DNA of 64,000 nt from Kuschelorhynchus macadamiae (Eukaryota; Arthropoda; Insecta; Coleoptera; Curculionidae). Shown here piece after piece: positions 21,605 through 33,084 of this stretch. The position numbers and the translations under genes were made by a program. Every line of letters starts with the position of its first letter. The first letter of the stretch is position 1. The notes beneath the pieces were generated by a model. That model was not told the origin of the DNA. It did no database searches and saw only the letters and a program-made list of their open reading frames with translations. The DNA lies in assembly GCA_030620095.1 (NCBI GenBank), contig JAUTXW010000873.1, forward strand, positions 331,001 through 395,000, in the 5' to 3' direction.

Positions 21605-22654
21605 ATGGCTGAAGGAAAAGATGCAATTGATGTATTAAATTTAATAAATTCATTTGACGGCTACGGCGATGGAAATTCTCTTCAATTTTTTCTAAAAAAC
21701 TGTGACGCAGTAATGCATATTGTGAAAGAAAATGAAAAAAATAAATTAGCTAAATTAATTTTTGGTACTAAATTAAAAGGTAAAGCTCAAGAGGTGACAC
21801 AATATAAAGAATTTTTAAATTGGGACGAAATTAGAGATTTTCTTTTAGAACAGTTTACGGATAAAAGACCGCCTTCTCATTTTTTAACTCAAATAATGAA
21901 TATAAAACAAAACTTTAGGGAAACCGTTACAGAATATGGAGATACATTAAGATACCTGCATAATAAATATAAAGAAACTTGTCATTTAAATTATGAACAT
22001 AATTCTGCTAAGGTATTAATAGAAAATTTAGAGTCAATTTTAGTAAAGACGTTTAGACAAGGGCTAAATGATGAAAAAATACAAATTCGAGTAATTGCTG
22101 AAAGCACAACAGATTTAGACAGGGCATTATCATTAGCAATCGAAATGGAACTCGAAAACAACGTTAGAGCAAAAAATTCAAATTTTAAAAATGTAGGTTT
22201 TGTGGTTCAGGGAAATAGAAATTTTAATAACCAAAATCCTAAACTTTTGTGTATGTTCTGTCATAAAAATAATCATATAACTTCTCAATGTAGGCAACTT
22301 ATACAATATGAACAAAATATGGGAAGAAATAATTTTAATAATCCTAATTATCAAAGCTTCAGTCCACAACAACATTTTAACGTAAATTCTTCAAATAGGC
22401 AAAATTATAACGGGGAACAACCTATTAATGCTAGAAGTAATTTTTCTTACAGGGGAAACGATAATCATAATTACAATCAAAATACAAATTCACGAAATTT
22501 TAACAATAATTATAATGGGAACAATTATTGTCAAAATTATACCAATCGCCGTAGTTCAAACAGACCTCAAATGCTTTCAGAGATACCTCAACAACAGCGA
22601 CGATACCGTCCTAACTATAATAATGAACCTGTCAATAATTCTCATCAAATATAA
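21605..22654 (+). CDS. gag: gag polyprotein of the provirus
   Basis: 349 codons from an ATG after an A-run. The N-terminal half is capsid-like and charged. One CCHC zinc knuckle lies at about residues 216-229 (Cys-X2-Cys-X4-His-X4-Cys), followed by a very Asn-rich tail. Gag would form the particle core and bind genomic RNA. The stop at 22652 may be premature: the same frame stays open and Pro/Ser-rich until 22790, which would overlap the pol frame (open from 22699) in the -1 direction, the usual arrangement for Gypsy elements. Confidence 0.85.
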   Translation: MAEGKDAIDVLNLINSFDGYGDGNSLQFFLKNCDAVMHIVKENEKNKLAKLIFGTKLKGKAQEVTQYKEFLNWDEIRDFLLEQFTDKRPPSHFLTQIMNIKQNFRETVTEYGDTLRYLHNKYKETCHLNYEHNSAKVLIENLESILVKTFRQGLNDEKIQIRVIAESTTDLDRALSLAIEMELENNVRAKNSNFKNVGFVVQGNRNFNNQNPKLLCMFCHKNNHITSQCRQLIQYEQNMGRNNFNNPNYQSFSPQQHFNVNSSNRQNYNGEQPINARSNFSYRGNDNHNYNQNTNSRNFNNNYNGNNYCQNYTNRRSSNRPQMLSEIPQQQRRYRPNYNNEPVNNSHQI

Positions 22655-22881
22655 ACTATAACGTCTCTACCCCCCAGTAGCCTCCAACACAATCTTAGTA
22701 TTTCTCCTCCACAACCAACTACATCTGTCCAAGAATTTTCGGGAAACGACAACGAAGCCTTGGTTGTGAACAGCCCGCCAAGCGCTTCGTAAAAAGTTCA
22801 ATCAGTATAAACAGTAGCTGTTCAAATAATAAGAATCCACTAGAACATATTAAAATCAAACCAACTAATAATTCAAATAAT

Positions 22882-25068
22882 ATGTCTCCTAAGTCAGTAT
22901 TATTCTCTAATAATTGTAAACAGTTAGATATAATTGAAATAACTTCATTGGGCACTAAAAAGTCAGAATTGCAAATTTTGTTAGATACAGGGGCTGATGT
23001 TTGTTTATTAAAGGAGTCGATTTTACAAGACTATTCAAAGCTAGATCAAAACTGTATTATTGAACTAAAAGGTATAAGTAAAGAACCGGTTTTTACGAAA
23101 GGTCTATATAATGTAACAATGCAATTAAAAGATAATAAAATATTAATTCATCCTTTTCATATCGTACCAGATAGCATTCCTATAAAAAATGACGGAATTT
23201 TAGGCCGCGATTTTTTGCAAAAATATAAAACTAAAATTAATTATGAAGAAGAAACTGTTTATTTTGAGGACAATTGCTTTAAGATTTTGCCTTCAGAGAC
23301 TTTAACGACTATACCCCCAAGATGTGAAATGATAACTAATGCTTTGGCCAACGTTTCAGGTACTGAAGGTATCGTAAAATCGAAACAACTTGCTGAAAAT
23401 CTCTATATAGGTTCTTCTTTGACCAAAGTACATAATCATAAATGTTTAATTAGTATTTTAAATATATCTAATGAACCCTTAACAATTGCGTTACCCAGAG
23501 TTAACGTACAACCTATCACTAAAGGTGAATTTGACATTATAGAGCTTAGTCATACTAATAATAATATTGAAAATAACACGAATATAAATTACTTTGAACG
23601 TTTAGAAAAATTGAAACATTCTCTCAACTTAGAAGGATTAAATGTCGAGGAAACTAACTCACTTCTAGAAATTTGTGAAAATTTTATCGATATTTTTTAT
23701 TTAGAAGGTGATAAACTCTCTTGTACAAACACTATTAATATTAAACCCTATAGATTACCTTTTCAACATCGGGAGGTTATAAAAGAACAAACCGATGCAA
23801 TGTTAAAGGATGGAATAATTTCTCCGTCTTACAGTCCTTGGAATAGTCCCTTATTCGTAGTTCCTAAAAAAACTGATTCATCAGGTTTACCTAAATTTCG
23901 CGTGGTCGTAGATTTTAGAAAAATTAATGAAATAACTGCAGGGGATGCATTTCCATTACCTAATATTACAGATATTTTAGACCAATTAGGAAAATCGCAT
24001 TATTTTACAACTTTAGATTTAGCCAATGGATTTCATCAGGTTCAAATGGACGAAAATGATAAAAATAAGACAGCTTTTAGTACTTCTACGGGGCATTTTG
24101 TTTACAATAGGATGCCTTTTGGCCTAAAAGGAGCTCCGGCAACCTTTCAGAGGTTAATGAATGCGGTCTTAAGCGGTCTTAGTGGCATAAAATGTTTTAT
24201 TTATTTAGATGATGTCGTAATTTATGCTAATAATTTAAAAGAACATAATGAAAGGTTAATTGAGGTATTTGAACGGTTTCGGGAGCATAATTTAAAGCTT
24301 CAACCATTAAAATGTGAATTTTTAAGAAAAGAATGTTTGTATCTAGGTCACATTATAACAGATTATGGCATCAAACCTGATCCTTCAAAAGTAGAATGTG
24401 TTTTACAGTTTCCTCAACCAGTAAATCAAAAAGAGGTAAAATCATTTTTAGGGCTTGTCGGGTATAATCGAAAATTTATAAAGGATTTTGCGAAAATTTC
24501 AAAACCTCTTACCAAATTGCTCAAGAAAGATACGGAATTTAAATGGAACCATGCTTGTGATATTTCATTTCAAACGCTTAAAAATAACATTACTTCTCCT
24601 CCTGTACTACAGTACCCAGATTTTTCAAAATAATTCATTATAACTACCGACGCAAGTAATTATGCGATTGGTGCAATTTTATCACAAGGAAAAGTTAATA
24701 ATGATCGACCTATAGCTTATGCTAGTAGAACTCTTAATAAAGCCGAACAAAACTACTCAACGACAGAGAAAGAATTAGCGGCAATTGTTTGAGCAGTTAG
24801 ACATTTTCGACCATATGTGTTTGGAACAAATTTTAAGATAGTTACGGATCATAAACCTCTACTTTATGTATTTAACATAAAAGACCCTGGGTCGCGTCTT
24901 ACAAGATTTAGGTTAAAATTGGAAGAATACAATTTCGAAATTATTTATAAGGCCGGAAAGTTAAATACAAATGCTGATGCCTTAAGTAGAATGATTAAAA
25001 CGGTAAACGCTGACATGATAACAGATTATCAAAAATTTTTAAATTATCTGCACACATATTGTTATTAA
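22882..25068 (+). pseudogene. pol: pol 5' part: protease, reverse transcriptase, RNase H, with two stops
   Basis: The frame is open from about 22699; the first ATG is at 22882. The protease active site DTGAD is at 22984-22998. The reverse transcriptase spans about 23750-24330 with the catalytic YLDD at 24202-24213. RNase H begins right after an in-frame TAA at 24631, with TTDAS at its start, and carries a TGA at 24790. The same frame then runs to 25068. The two stops sever RNase H from the reverse transcriptase. The enzyme would copy the RNA genome into DNA. Confidence 0.85.
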
Positions 25069-25074
25069 CACAAA

Positions 25075-26551
25075 ATTAAAAGAAAACAACGCTAATTTAT
25101 TTCATATAAATAATTCAGATCCTATAATATTTTTTCCCAAATTTTTTAACAAAGAGCAATTTAATATTTTGGAACAAAATAATCAGATTAAACAATTTCT
25201 TGCATCATACAACGTTCAAAACGATTGAAAAATACCTTCCGTCTCTCAGTACCAAAACAACGACTGTAATATATTTTTACTCAATGATAATGAAAATATG
25301 TTAAATGACACAAATTATGAAAATATATGGTCTTGTCTACTAAAGTTAAAAAATCTTGTAAGTAACAAAAAACTTAAATTGTCATTTATTAAATATCATT
25401 ACAACCCGTTAGTAAAATGGGAAATTATTTATCCCATGATAAGATATATTTTTAAAAACTCTAATGTAGATATAACAGTTTACAATAATAATTTAATAAA
25501 ACCCTCTGAATCTGAAAAGGAAACCTTATTAGAAGAATTCTCCTTTAGGCGGTCATTAAGGAATTGCCCGTACACATACAAAATTATCCCAATTATATAC
25601 CTGGAGAGGCATGAAAAAAGACGTAAAAAGATTTATAAAAAAAATGTGAATCTTGTCAAAAAAACAAATTATCGCGAAAAACAAAAATGCCAATGGTCAT
25701 AACTTCAACCGCGACTAAACCTTTTGAAAGATGTTTTCTCGATATTGTTGGTCCCTTACCTGAAACGGAAGCAGGTAACAAATATATTCTTACCTTCCAA
25801 GATGACCTGACAAAGTATAATATTAATGTCCCTATAAAAAAATCAAGAAGCCTCAACAGTAGCTTATTACTTCGTAACGAAAATAATTTGTCTATATGGA
25901 CTACCTAAAACTCTAATTACCGATCAAGGTTCAAATTTTTTAAGTGAAATCTTTAAAAATACTTGCAAACTTTTAAAAATAAAAAAGGTTCAAACTACTA
26001 GTTATCATCCAGAATCCAACGGAGCTTTAGAACGTTCTCATAGAGTCTTAGAGGAGTATTTAAGACATTTTATCAAAGATAGTCAGGAAGACTGGGATAG
26101 CTGGATTCCATTTGCAACATTTACTTATAATACAACTCCGCATACTGCAACCCACTTTTCACCTTTTGAACTTTTATTTGGCCATACCCCTAATTTACCT
26201 ACTTCAATTATTCAACCTATGAGAACTCAATACACATATGATAATTTTGTTGCCAATCTTAAACAAAAATTACAATATTCTAGCCAATTGGCTAAAGAAA
26301 ATCTATTGAAAAGTAAAAGCGTTTCAAAACAAAATTACGATAAAAATTGCAAAATTAGAGATTTTAAAATAGGTGATAAGGTGCTACTTTATGACGAATC
26401 AGTGCGAAGAGGCAGAAGCAAAAAACTCACATCCTTATGGATTGGACCTTATATAATAATAGATAAAACTTCTGACGTTAATTTTATAATACAGAAAGGC
26501 AAAAACAAACAATGCGTCCATGCCAATAGATTAAAACAGTTTTATGATTAA
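25075..26551 (+). pseudogene. pol: pol 3' part: integrase, several frameshifts
   Basis: The connection region after RNase H has a frame change near 25065 and a TGA at 25226. The His-His-Cys-Cys zinc-binding region is split between frames near 25541 and at an A-run near 25648. The core follows: first Asp near 25741 (LDIVGPL), second Asp in TDQGSNF near 25920, and the Glu in ALERSH near 26030. Another shift lies at an A-run near 25838. From about 25850 to 26551 the frame is open and ends with a normal C-terminal domain (GDKVLLYD, then HANRLKQFYD). Most breaks lie in A-runs, so sequencing or assembly errors deserve a check. Confidence 0.8.
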
Positions 26552-26608
26552 CACAAAGCAAAAAAAAAACATGTATAAATGTATTATAGAAAATAATTTA
26601 AAATATAA

Positions 26609-28105
26609 ATGTATGTAGATAGTATTTTTAAATTTTATGTTTTCTCCTATTTCAGAATAATACTACTCAGTATCACTATATCTCTGAATACCTTTCGTTC
26701 TGATAATAGCGACGATTATAATGTCACATATTACGACCACAACCCAGGAATACACTTTGAAAAACTTGGAGAACTGCGACTCTATAATAACAAATGGAAG
26801 CTAATTACATATGTAGATTTTAACAACATTATAAATAAACTTCTTTCTCTAAAAAACTACAATAAAATAACCTCTGAATTATGTAATCATAAAAATTTTC
26901 AGTACATTTTAAAAAATAATGTTAAAATTCTTTCCAAACAATTAGAAAAAGAACAAAAAGATATTAAATTTTTAGACTTAAAAGGCAATCTAGAAGAACA
27001 CATTACGCTGACAAATATGATGTTACATCAACTACAACTCGAAGTAATGACTTTGATTAATGCAATTCTTATTGCCAAAAAGGGTTTATTACACCCAGCA
27101 ATTTTAACATCAGTTCGCCTAATTGATGAACTAAAACAAGTTATGGATTCTCTTCCCCATGATTTAGATTTTGCTGTGCCTCTTGATATAATGCATTCTA
27201 ATCTTATATTAAAAACGATTGAACTAAAAGTTTACTTTGAAAATAATCATTTAATTTATATAATTAATATTCCTTTAGTTGAAGCACAATTATTCTTCCT
27301 ATATAAGGTATCGCCTTTTCCTAAGCTATTAGCCACTAATCAATTTGTTTTGATTCAACCATCTTCTAAATACATTGCAATAGACGAAACAAAACAGCAG
27401 TTCATAACTTTCTCTGATCTCGAATATAATAAATTTATAAAAATAACGAATGATAAAATGATTTGTCAGCAACAAAAACCAGTTTCATTGGCTCATTTAG
27501 TGGAAAACTGTGAAATGAAGTTACTTCAAGTAACAAATAAAATTCCAGAAGTATGCGAAAAACATATATTAAATTCTAATAGAGGTATCTTTATTCAGTT
27601 ACTTACAACTAATACTTGGCTGTTTGCAGTGCCTTGCCCTGAATCATTAACCATTTCATGTATTAATCAAAATAAACCAGTAGACGTTATTTTAAAAAAT
27701 TGCGGCAGTGTCACCATAGGAAAACAGTGTAAAGCGTATAGTGTTTCAACGATGCTCGTGCCTCACGGTAATGCCTTTCAGTCGAAAATATTTAGTGAGT
27801 TTGTTCCGCCATTAGAAATTAGTGAGGACTGTTGTGAAAAAATAAAAAATAATAACATTAACCTGACAGAAATTTTAATAAACGAAAATTATAAGACTCT
27901 TTCAAAGCACATTCCTGAACTGAACATCGCTAGCCATAAACTAGACGACATAGAAAAGCTAACAGAAAATCTTGAAAAAAATAATTTTTTGTCAACATAT
28001 AATATTTCTGGTTCTGTTTTAGCTTACATTGTATCTGTTGTTGTATTATTATTTATTGTTTACAAAATATATTCAAAATGTATAAGCAAAACTTGTTTAT
28101 TATAA
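26609..28105 (+). CDS. env: envelope-like glycoprotein of the provirus
   Basis: 498 codons, uninterrupted. A hydrophobic N-terminal stretch (about residues 7-28) may be a signal peptide. The middle (about residues 40-260) resembles the baculovirus F protein/errantivirus envelope family, with the GIHFEKLGEL block early and an H-rich LLHPAIL block. A single strong membrane segment lies at about residues 467-488, with a short basic tail. I see no dibasic furin-type RXXR site in the expected region, which may mean it is not cleaved. In this family env is made from a spliced RNA and mediates membrane fusion. An intact frame next to a broken pol is notable. Confidence 0.75.
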   Translation: MYVDSIFKFYVFSYFRIILLSITISLNTFRSDNSDDYNVTYYDHNPGIHFEKLGELRLYNNKWKLITYVDFNNIINKLLSLKNYNKITSELCNHKNFQYILKNNVKILSKQLEKEQKDIKFLDLKGNLEEHITLTNMMLHQLQLEVMTLINAILIAKKGLLHPAILTSVRLIDELKQVMDSLPHDLDFAVPLDIMHSNLILKTIELKVYFENNHLIYIINIPLVEAQLFFLYKVSPFPKLLATNQFVLIQPSSKYIAIDETKQQFITFSDLEYNKFIKITNDKMICQQQKPVSLAHLVENCEMKLLQVTNKIPEVCEKHILNSNRGIFIQLLTTNTWLFAVPCPESLTISCINQNKPVDVILKNCGSVTIGKQCKAYSVSTMLVPHGNAFQSKIFSEFVPPLEISEDCCEKIKNNNINLTEILINENYKTLSKHIPELNIASHKLDDIEKLTENLEKNNFLSTYNISGSVLAYIVSVVVLLFIVYKIYSKCISKTCLL

Positions 28106-28367
28106 GTAATAAATTTCTTTAGTAGAATCTAAGTAGATTTAGAATGCCTAATTATTATAAAAAAAAAACAGTTTTCAATATTATATAGGTTAGTATAATA
28201 TAGAATAAGAACATAGTTCATAGCAAATTTTGTAAAATCATTTCGAACATAATACTTTTGTTAAATATTAGTATCAATTACAAGGATGTATATTTTGTAT
28301 CATAATTTATATTTTAACTCAGGAACGAAATTTTCTAACAATTTCATTATTATAAAATCTCTCATTT

Positions 28368-28377
28368 AGGGGGGAGG
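28368..28377 (+). promoter_or_regulatory. polypurine tract
   Basis: AGGGGGGAGG directly precedes the 3' LTR. This is the normal priming site for plus-strand DNA. Confidence 0.85.
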
Positions 28378-29093
28378 TGTTGTGACCCCATTATTTAATA
28401 GTCATTTTATTTGTGAATAGTCTTAAGTATTATATATTCATTAGTCTAGAGATAGTTTGACACGTAAATGCAATATTTAGACATACATTATATTTCGGCC
28501 GAACCTTCCGACAAAAGCTGCTTTAATGGTCGTTTATTGCAAGGGAAATTCTAAGTAAACAATATGATTTTAAATTCTACTTCAAATTCTATTTTATGCA
28601 CGTTCTTCCGCCCCAAATATTATTATACCCGAAAAAACCTATCATAAACTCATTTACACTATGTCGATAAAGCTTGGGAAGGTTCAGCTATAAAAACATT
28701 ACAAGAAACCATTGTAGTACAGTAAGCAGTGGCGTAGTAAATACTCCCCAAATTACTTTTATAGACACCTTTTTTAATCAATTTTACAGATACGCCACTG
28801 CATCTCAAATTAGGGAATTCATATAAAAATAAGTTCTAGGTAGTAAGTATAGAGCACTAGCAGGTCAGTCATTATGTCAGTACTATATTGTCAGTAGAAT
28901 TAAGTCAGTAGACACAGTAAGAGTAAAGATTTGTTAGAAGTAAGAAGTGTCCCTCTTGTACAGAAGATAATAGAGAGATTTGAAACAAGTTGAAGTATTT
29001 ACATTTACTACCAGTGCTAATACAAAATACTAAAATTATTAAATCATAACAGTGGTGGCATTCGGCGAGTAATAAAAATATTAAAACATAACA
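28378..29093 (+). repeat. 3' LTR
   Basis: 716 bases, near-identical to the 5' LTR. It has a ~22-base insertion near 28440-28462 (TAGTCTAGAGATAG...), one missing base near 28565 and about three substitutions. Confidence 0.9.
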
Positions 29094-30451
29094 ACCTATC
29101 GTGACAAAAGACTTGAATATAGTATAGCTTGTCGTTTATCAAAGTAACTATAGTTTTTAAAGTATTAAACTCCAATGTTAAAAGAAGTATTTCGTCAAAT
29201 TTAATTGATGTTTTTTTTGTTTTAAAGGCGATAATCACCTCATTAAGAGTTTTCTTATCAAAACCAATTTTTGGTTTTTTTCGATGCCTCATGCAGAAAC
29301 AAAATATTAAAAAAGCTAAAATCCAACTAAACTAAATCTAATTAAAAAGCTATAAAAATATTAGATAACTCAGAGTTAATCAAAACAAAATTATAAATAC
29401 CAAAAAAAATTTTACGACTTACCTTACAACAACTCTAACTAAATCACTATTGAAGTGCAGATATTAAAGTTGAAAGTTCAATAGAAAATCACAATACCTA
29501 TAGGGAACACCTATATCTACGACTAAAAAAAATAACAATATTATACAAAATACCATAAAAACCATACAAACTATCCAACAAAACATACAAGAATATCTAA
29601 ATAACCAACAAAGACTGTTTGTAATTTTTCTTATTTTTATGTACCTAACCCCAGTTGCACTATGAAATTTTTTATAAACGTATAACCGACCACCGACTGC
29701 CTAAACAAGTCTGCCTCCAGTCCTTCTAAACTAGTTTTGTTCGGGGAAATACCCAGCAATAGCAATCGACAATGAATGTCGAAATGGAAGAAAGATTTTG
29801 ATTTGACATTTATGAAATCGTAAAAATCGTGAGAATCGGTGAGAAATATATAACCATGATCAGGATGCTGCTAAAGCCTAAAAGTAAGCACGTGGGGTTG
29901 GCTTAACTCCACTGTCTGATTGGACAATCATTGCCATGGTAACGGAGTATTACTAAGTTTAACATACAATTCTGTAAACTTTGATATTACAGACGCCAGG
30001 GAAATCACGCGCGATGCCTTGTTGCCAACTTATGCAAAATTTCTTAAAATAATGAATTGTGTATTGCTCTCTTTTTCACAGACTGTAGGATTTACGAGCT
30101 TTTATTTAACTTTACACTTTCCTAACTAAATAGGTAACTGTCTACCAATCAAATTGTATAAGTTCATTTTGATACACATCCCAATTTTGAATTAAGGTGG
30201 TAATTTATATAGATGTATAATTGCGGCCATAATCAAATATTATGATATAATATAATGTATAGGGTGTGTATATTTAGTAACCAAATGATAAAAACTAAAA
30301 ATTCGGGATGAAGTAAAAATAAACTTTTCATTGTTGTAAGTTAGGTCAGATGCACAGCATAAGCTAAAAAATAAAAAAATATTATTTTGAAATCAATAAG
30401 TCGAATTCGAAACACATTCTAATGTCCTATGGACCTCATTGGATCAGATTA
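29094..30451. other. no gene seen
   Basis: AT-rich flank of the provirus. Short frames only. A TTGCCATGGTAAC string at about 29930-29943 resembles an RFX X-box. Confidence 0.4.
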
Positions 30452-30589
30452 CAAGCGCAGATCCAGGGGGGGTTATGGGGTCATGACCCTCCCCCAAAAT
30501 AAAAAATAATAATACTGAAAACACCAAAAAATATCCTCAAATACACTTGGTGAACCCCCCCCCCAAATAAAATGTTGGATCCACGCCTG
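30452..30589. mobile_element. hAT-type MITE, 138 bp
   Basis: Ends CAAGCGCAGATCCA and, inverted, CAGGCGTGGATCCA match at 11 of 14. The 8 bases outside are identical: tcagatta at 30444-30451 and 30590-30597. The interior has G-runs and C-runs and no coding. Confidence 0.85.
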
Positions 30590-31112
30590 TCAGATTATTT
30601 TTTATATATTTATGAATGTATATAAAACCAATGACGAATTAGCTTGTCACAAGAAATGCCGTGAAATGCGAGATTATTTATATTGACTTATATTTAAAGC
30701 CATTAAGACGGCATAACTCGCGAGACATTTATTGAATAATTGTTTATTAATATAGGTACAATACATAAATATTTTTCTACCTCTTTTTAGGCTTTAATAA
30801 AACATCTTTAATAAAAACGTTTATTTTATTAAAATTTATATATAGTGATTTCGTTTTTGTTGTCTTTTTAGATGACTTTGATTTTGATACAAGCGTGACA
30901 TTAAGTACAGGCTTGTCACGTGTCTGTCAAAAATTCACAGCGATAAAAACGAAAAAAGAAATTTGTTTTTAATTTTCGCCGATCTGTTCTTTTGACTGCA
31001 TAGTTTGTTTTAGTCCTTTCTTGAAAATTCTTAAAATTTAACCTAAATTAAAAATATGTGGATCTAATTCATTACAACTAAGACTGGTAAAAATCGAATG
31101 TATGTACAATGA

Positions 31113-31850
31113 ATACTTCTCGGTGGTTTGACCGATTTGGAAGACATTTTCAAGGAGTATTCAGGATGTTGCCGAAGTGGTCCCACAGCAAGCATTTTGA
31201 AAAAACGTTAAAAATGAAGGAAGAGCGGCATTTTCAATTGCTTGCATTATATTCTTGGAATCAGACCGCGTCAAATTGGGATTATTATCCGACGTTTCGA
31301 CTTCGATTGCACGACGCATCTTCATTATTTTTTATGTACATCGATTACTTCGCGCTGGTTTGACAGATTTGGATGACATTTTCAGAGTATTCAGGATGTT
31401 GCAGGAGTGGTCCCATAGCAAGCATCGTGAACAAATGTCGAAAATGACGAAATAGCGCTATTTTCAATTGTTTACATTATGGTTCTTGACATTAGGCAGT
31501 GGTAAAAAATTGGTATTACTATCCGACATTTCGACTTCGATTGTACGAAGCATCGTCAGTATTTTTGTAAGTAAACCGATTACTTCACGTGATTTGACCG
31601 ATTTGGATAAAAGTTTCAGAGAGTATTCTTGATGTTGCCGAAGTGGTCTCATAGCAAGCATTGTGCAACATGTTAAAAATGACGGAATGGCGCCATTTTG
31701 AACTGTTTACCTCATGGTTCTTGGACTTAGGCTGTGTCCTTTTGTAATTACTATCTGACGTTTCGGCTTCGATGTTACGAGGAATCTTCAGTATTTTTTA
31801 TGTACATTGATTACTTCGCGGTGACCGATGTGGATAAACCTTCCAGGGAG
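31113..31850. repeat. ~235-bp tandem repeat, about three copies
   Basis: Each copy has a GATTTGGA.GA/AA block, then GTATTC..GATGTTGC, TGGTC.CA.AGCAAGCAT, TTATTATCCGACGTTTCGACTTCGAT-like text and a GATTACTTCGCG block. Copies start near 31113, 31353 and 31590, with a partial fourth at 31815-31855. Divergence is moderate. Short frames inside are not conserved between copies. Confidence 0.8.
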
Positions 31851-31881
31851 TACTCCAGGATTGAAATAAAAATGGTTATAG

Positions 31882-32160
31882 AAAAATAAAACCGAATTCA
31901 AAAAATACACTAAATAGTGGAAAATAACATTTTATTACACCTGGAAAATGTGTAGTCGGTGCCAAACTGATAAAGCCAATAAGAGATTATACTGGTGGTA
32001 TTTATTGGACATCAAAACGCTCAGTACATAAATATATGCTTGTTATTCGGTAATTAAAAATAAGTTTGGAGCCGACCTCATAAATAAGTGAAATTTTCCA
32101 GGTGAAATAAAATATTATTTTCACATTTTAGTGCATTTTTTGAAGACGGTTTTATTTTTT
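31882..32160. repeat. long inverted repeat (foldback), arms about 75-85 bp
   Basis: The left arm (31882-31960, AAAAATAAAACCG ... CACCTGGAAAAT ... GTCGG) has its inverse at 32071-32160 with a few gaps. The spacer is about 110 bases. It is likely a MITE. No clear duplication of the target is seen. Confidence 0.7.
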
Positions 32161-33084
32161 TTTTAATTTTGACTCAGGAAGTAGAAGTGAAATATAAATT
32201 AAGAAAGTACAAGACCCAACCTCTATAAACCCTCGCGTAATTCCGGACGATCAGCTAACCTAATAGGAAGACGGTCGTAACTTCTAATCTACAAAAGACA
32301 CAAAGTTAGCGATAGTGATGTGCAACTTGGATACTAAGTATCGGAATATCGGTATCGAATGGATACTCGAGTTAAATGTATTGGATACTTTGGATACCTA
32401 TGTACCTAATAATGAAATAGGGAAAAATACCTCGCGAGCTTTTTCAGATCGAAAAATCGAGGTCAGGTTTAATAATGGCCAAAAACACATCTTTTCTCAA
32501 TTCCGTCTGTCTCTATCGATCTGTTCGCAGCATAGCTTAAAAACTACTGACCGGTTTAACTTCAAATTTTGGTCAGAAATTGAGGGTCCTAAGGGGGATT
32601 ACATACTAACATTTTGATAAAAACTCAATATGGCGCCCAAAAAGTTCAAAAAAATATTACAAAAAAACTACTTATCCAGTTTATCTCAATTTTTGCATAA
32701 AAATCAACTATTACGTAGGAAAAATGTTGGCACAGATCCAAGATGGTGAAACAACACGACGCGGCTCTAAAATAATTATTAAAAAATCAACATGAAAAAA
32801 GTACTTGATAAAATCGCGATACGAATTCAAGATGGCCAACAAAGATAGTGACCAATTAAAATGTTTGGATTGAATTTTACGGATTCTCACGTTTTAGGGT
32901 CCCTAGAGCAAAAAAAAACATGTTTTGTCAATTCCGTCTTCCGTCGGTCTACCTTCCTAATTCAATATTTAAAATATTTCTATCAAAATACTACTTATAT
33001 ACCTGTAAAGTTATTACCAAATAAAGTATATGTATTTATAGACTATGTTAGATGTGTGTGGTCAGTGTGATGAAATCCGCTACG
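32161..33084. other. no gene seen; weak direct repeat
   Basis: A block with CAATTCCGTCT near 32498 recurs, diverged, near 32928. Frames of 100 and 69 codons here look like chance. Confidence 0.4.

Larger units (their letters stand above)
20475..29093 (+). mobile_element. errantivirus-like Ty3/Gypsy provirus with env
   Basis: A complete provirus layout: LTR, primer-binding site, gag, protease, reverse transcriptase, RNase H, integrase, envelope, polypurine tract, LTR. By eye the LTRs differ by about three substitutions plus a ~22-base insertion and a one-base indel. The flanking tetramers are acgt (20471-20474) and acct (29094-29097), so no clean target duplication. gag and env frames are long, but pol has in-frame stops and several frameshifts, so the copy cannot be autonomous. 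The envelope places it among the insect errantivirus-like elements. It is an endogenous copy in the genome. Confidence 0.9.

Noticed and set aside
29129..29335. 68-codon frame after the 3' LTR
   Set aside because: AT-rich Phe/Ile/Lys translation with no family.
32315..32617. 100-codon frame in repeat-like DNA
   Set aside because: No family is recognised and a diverged second copy nearby lacks the frame.
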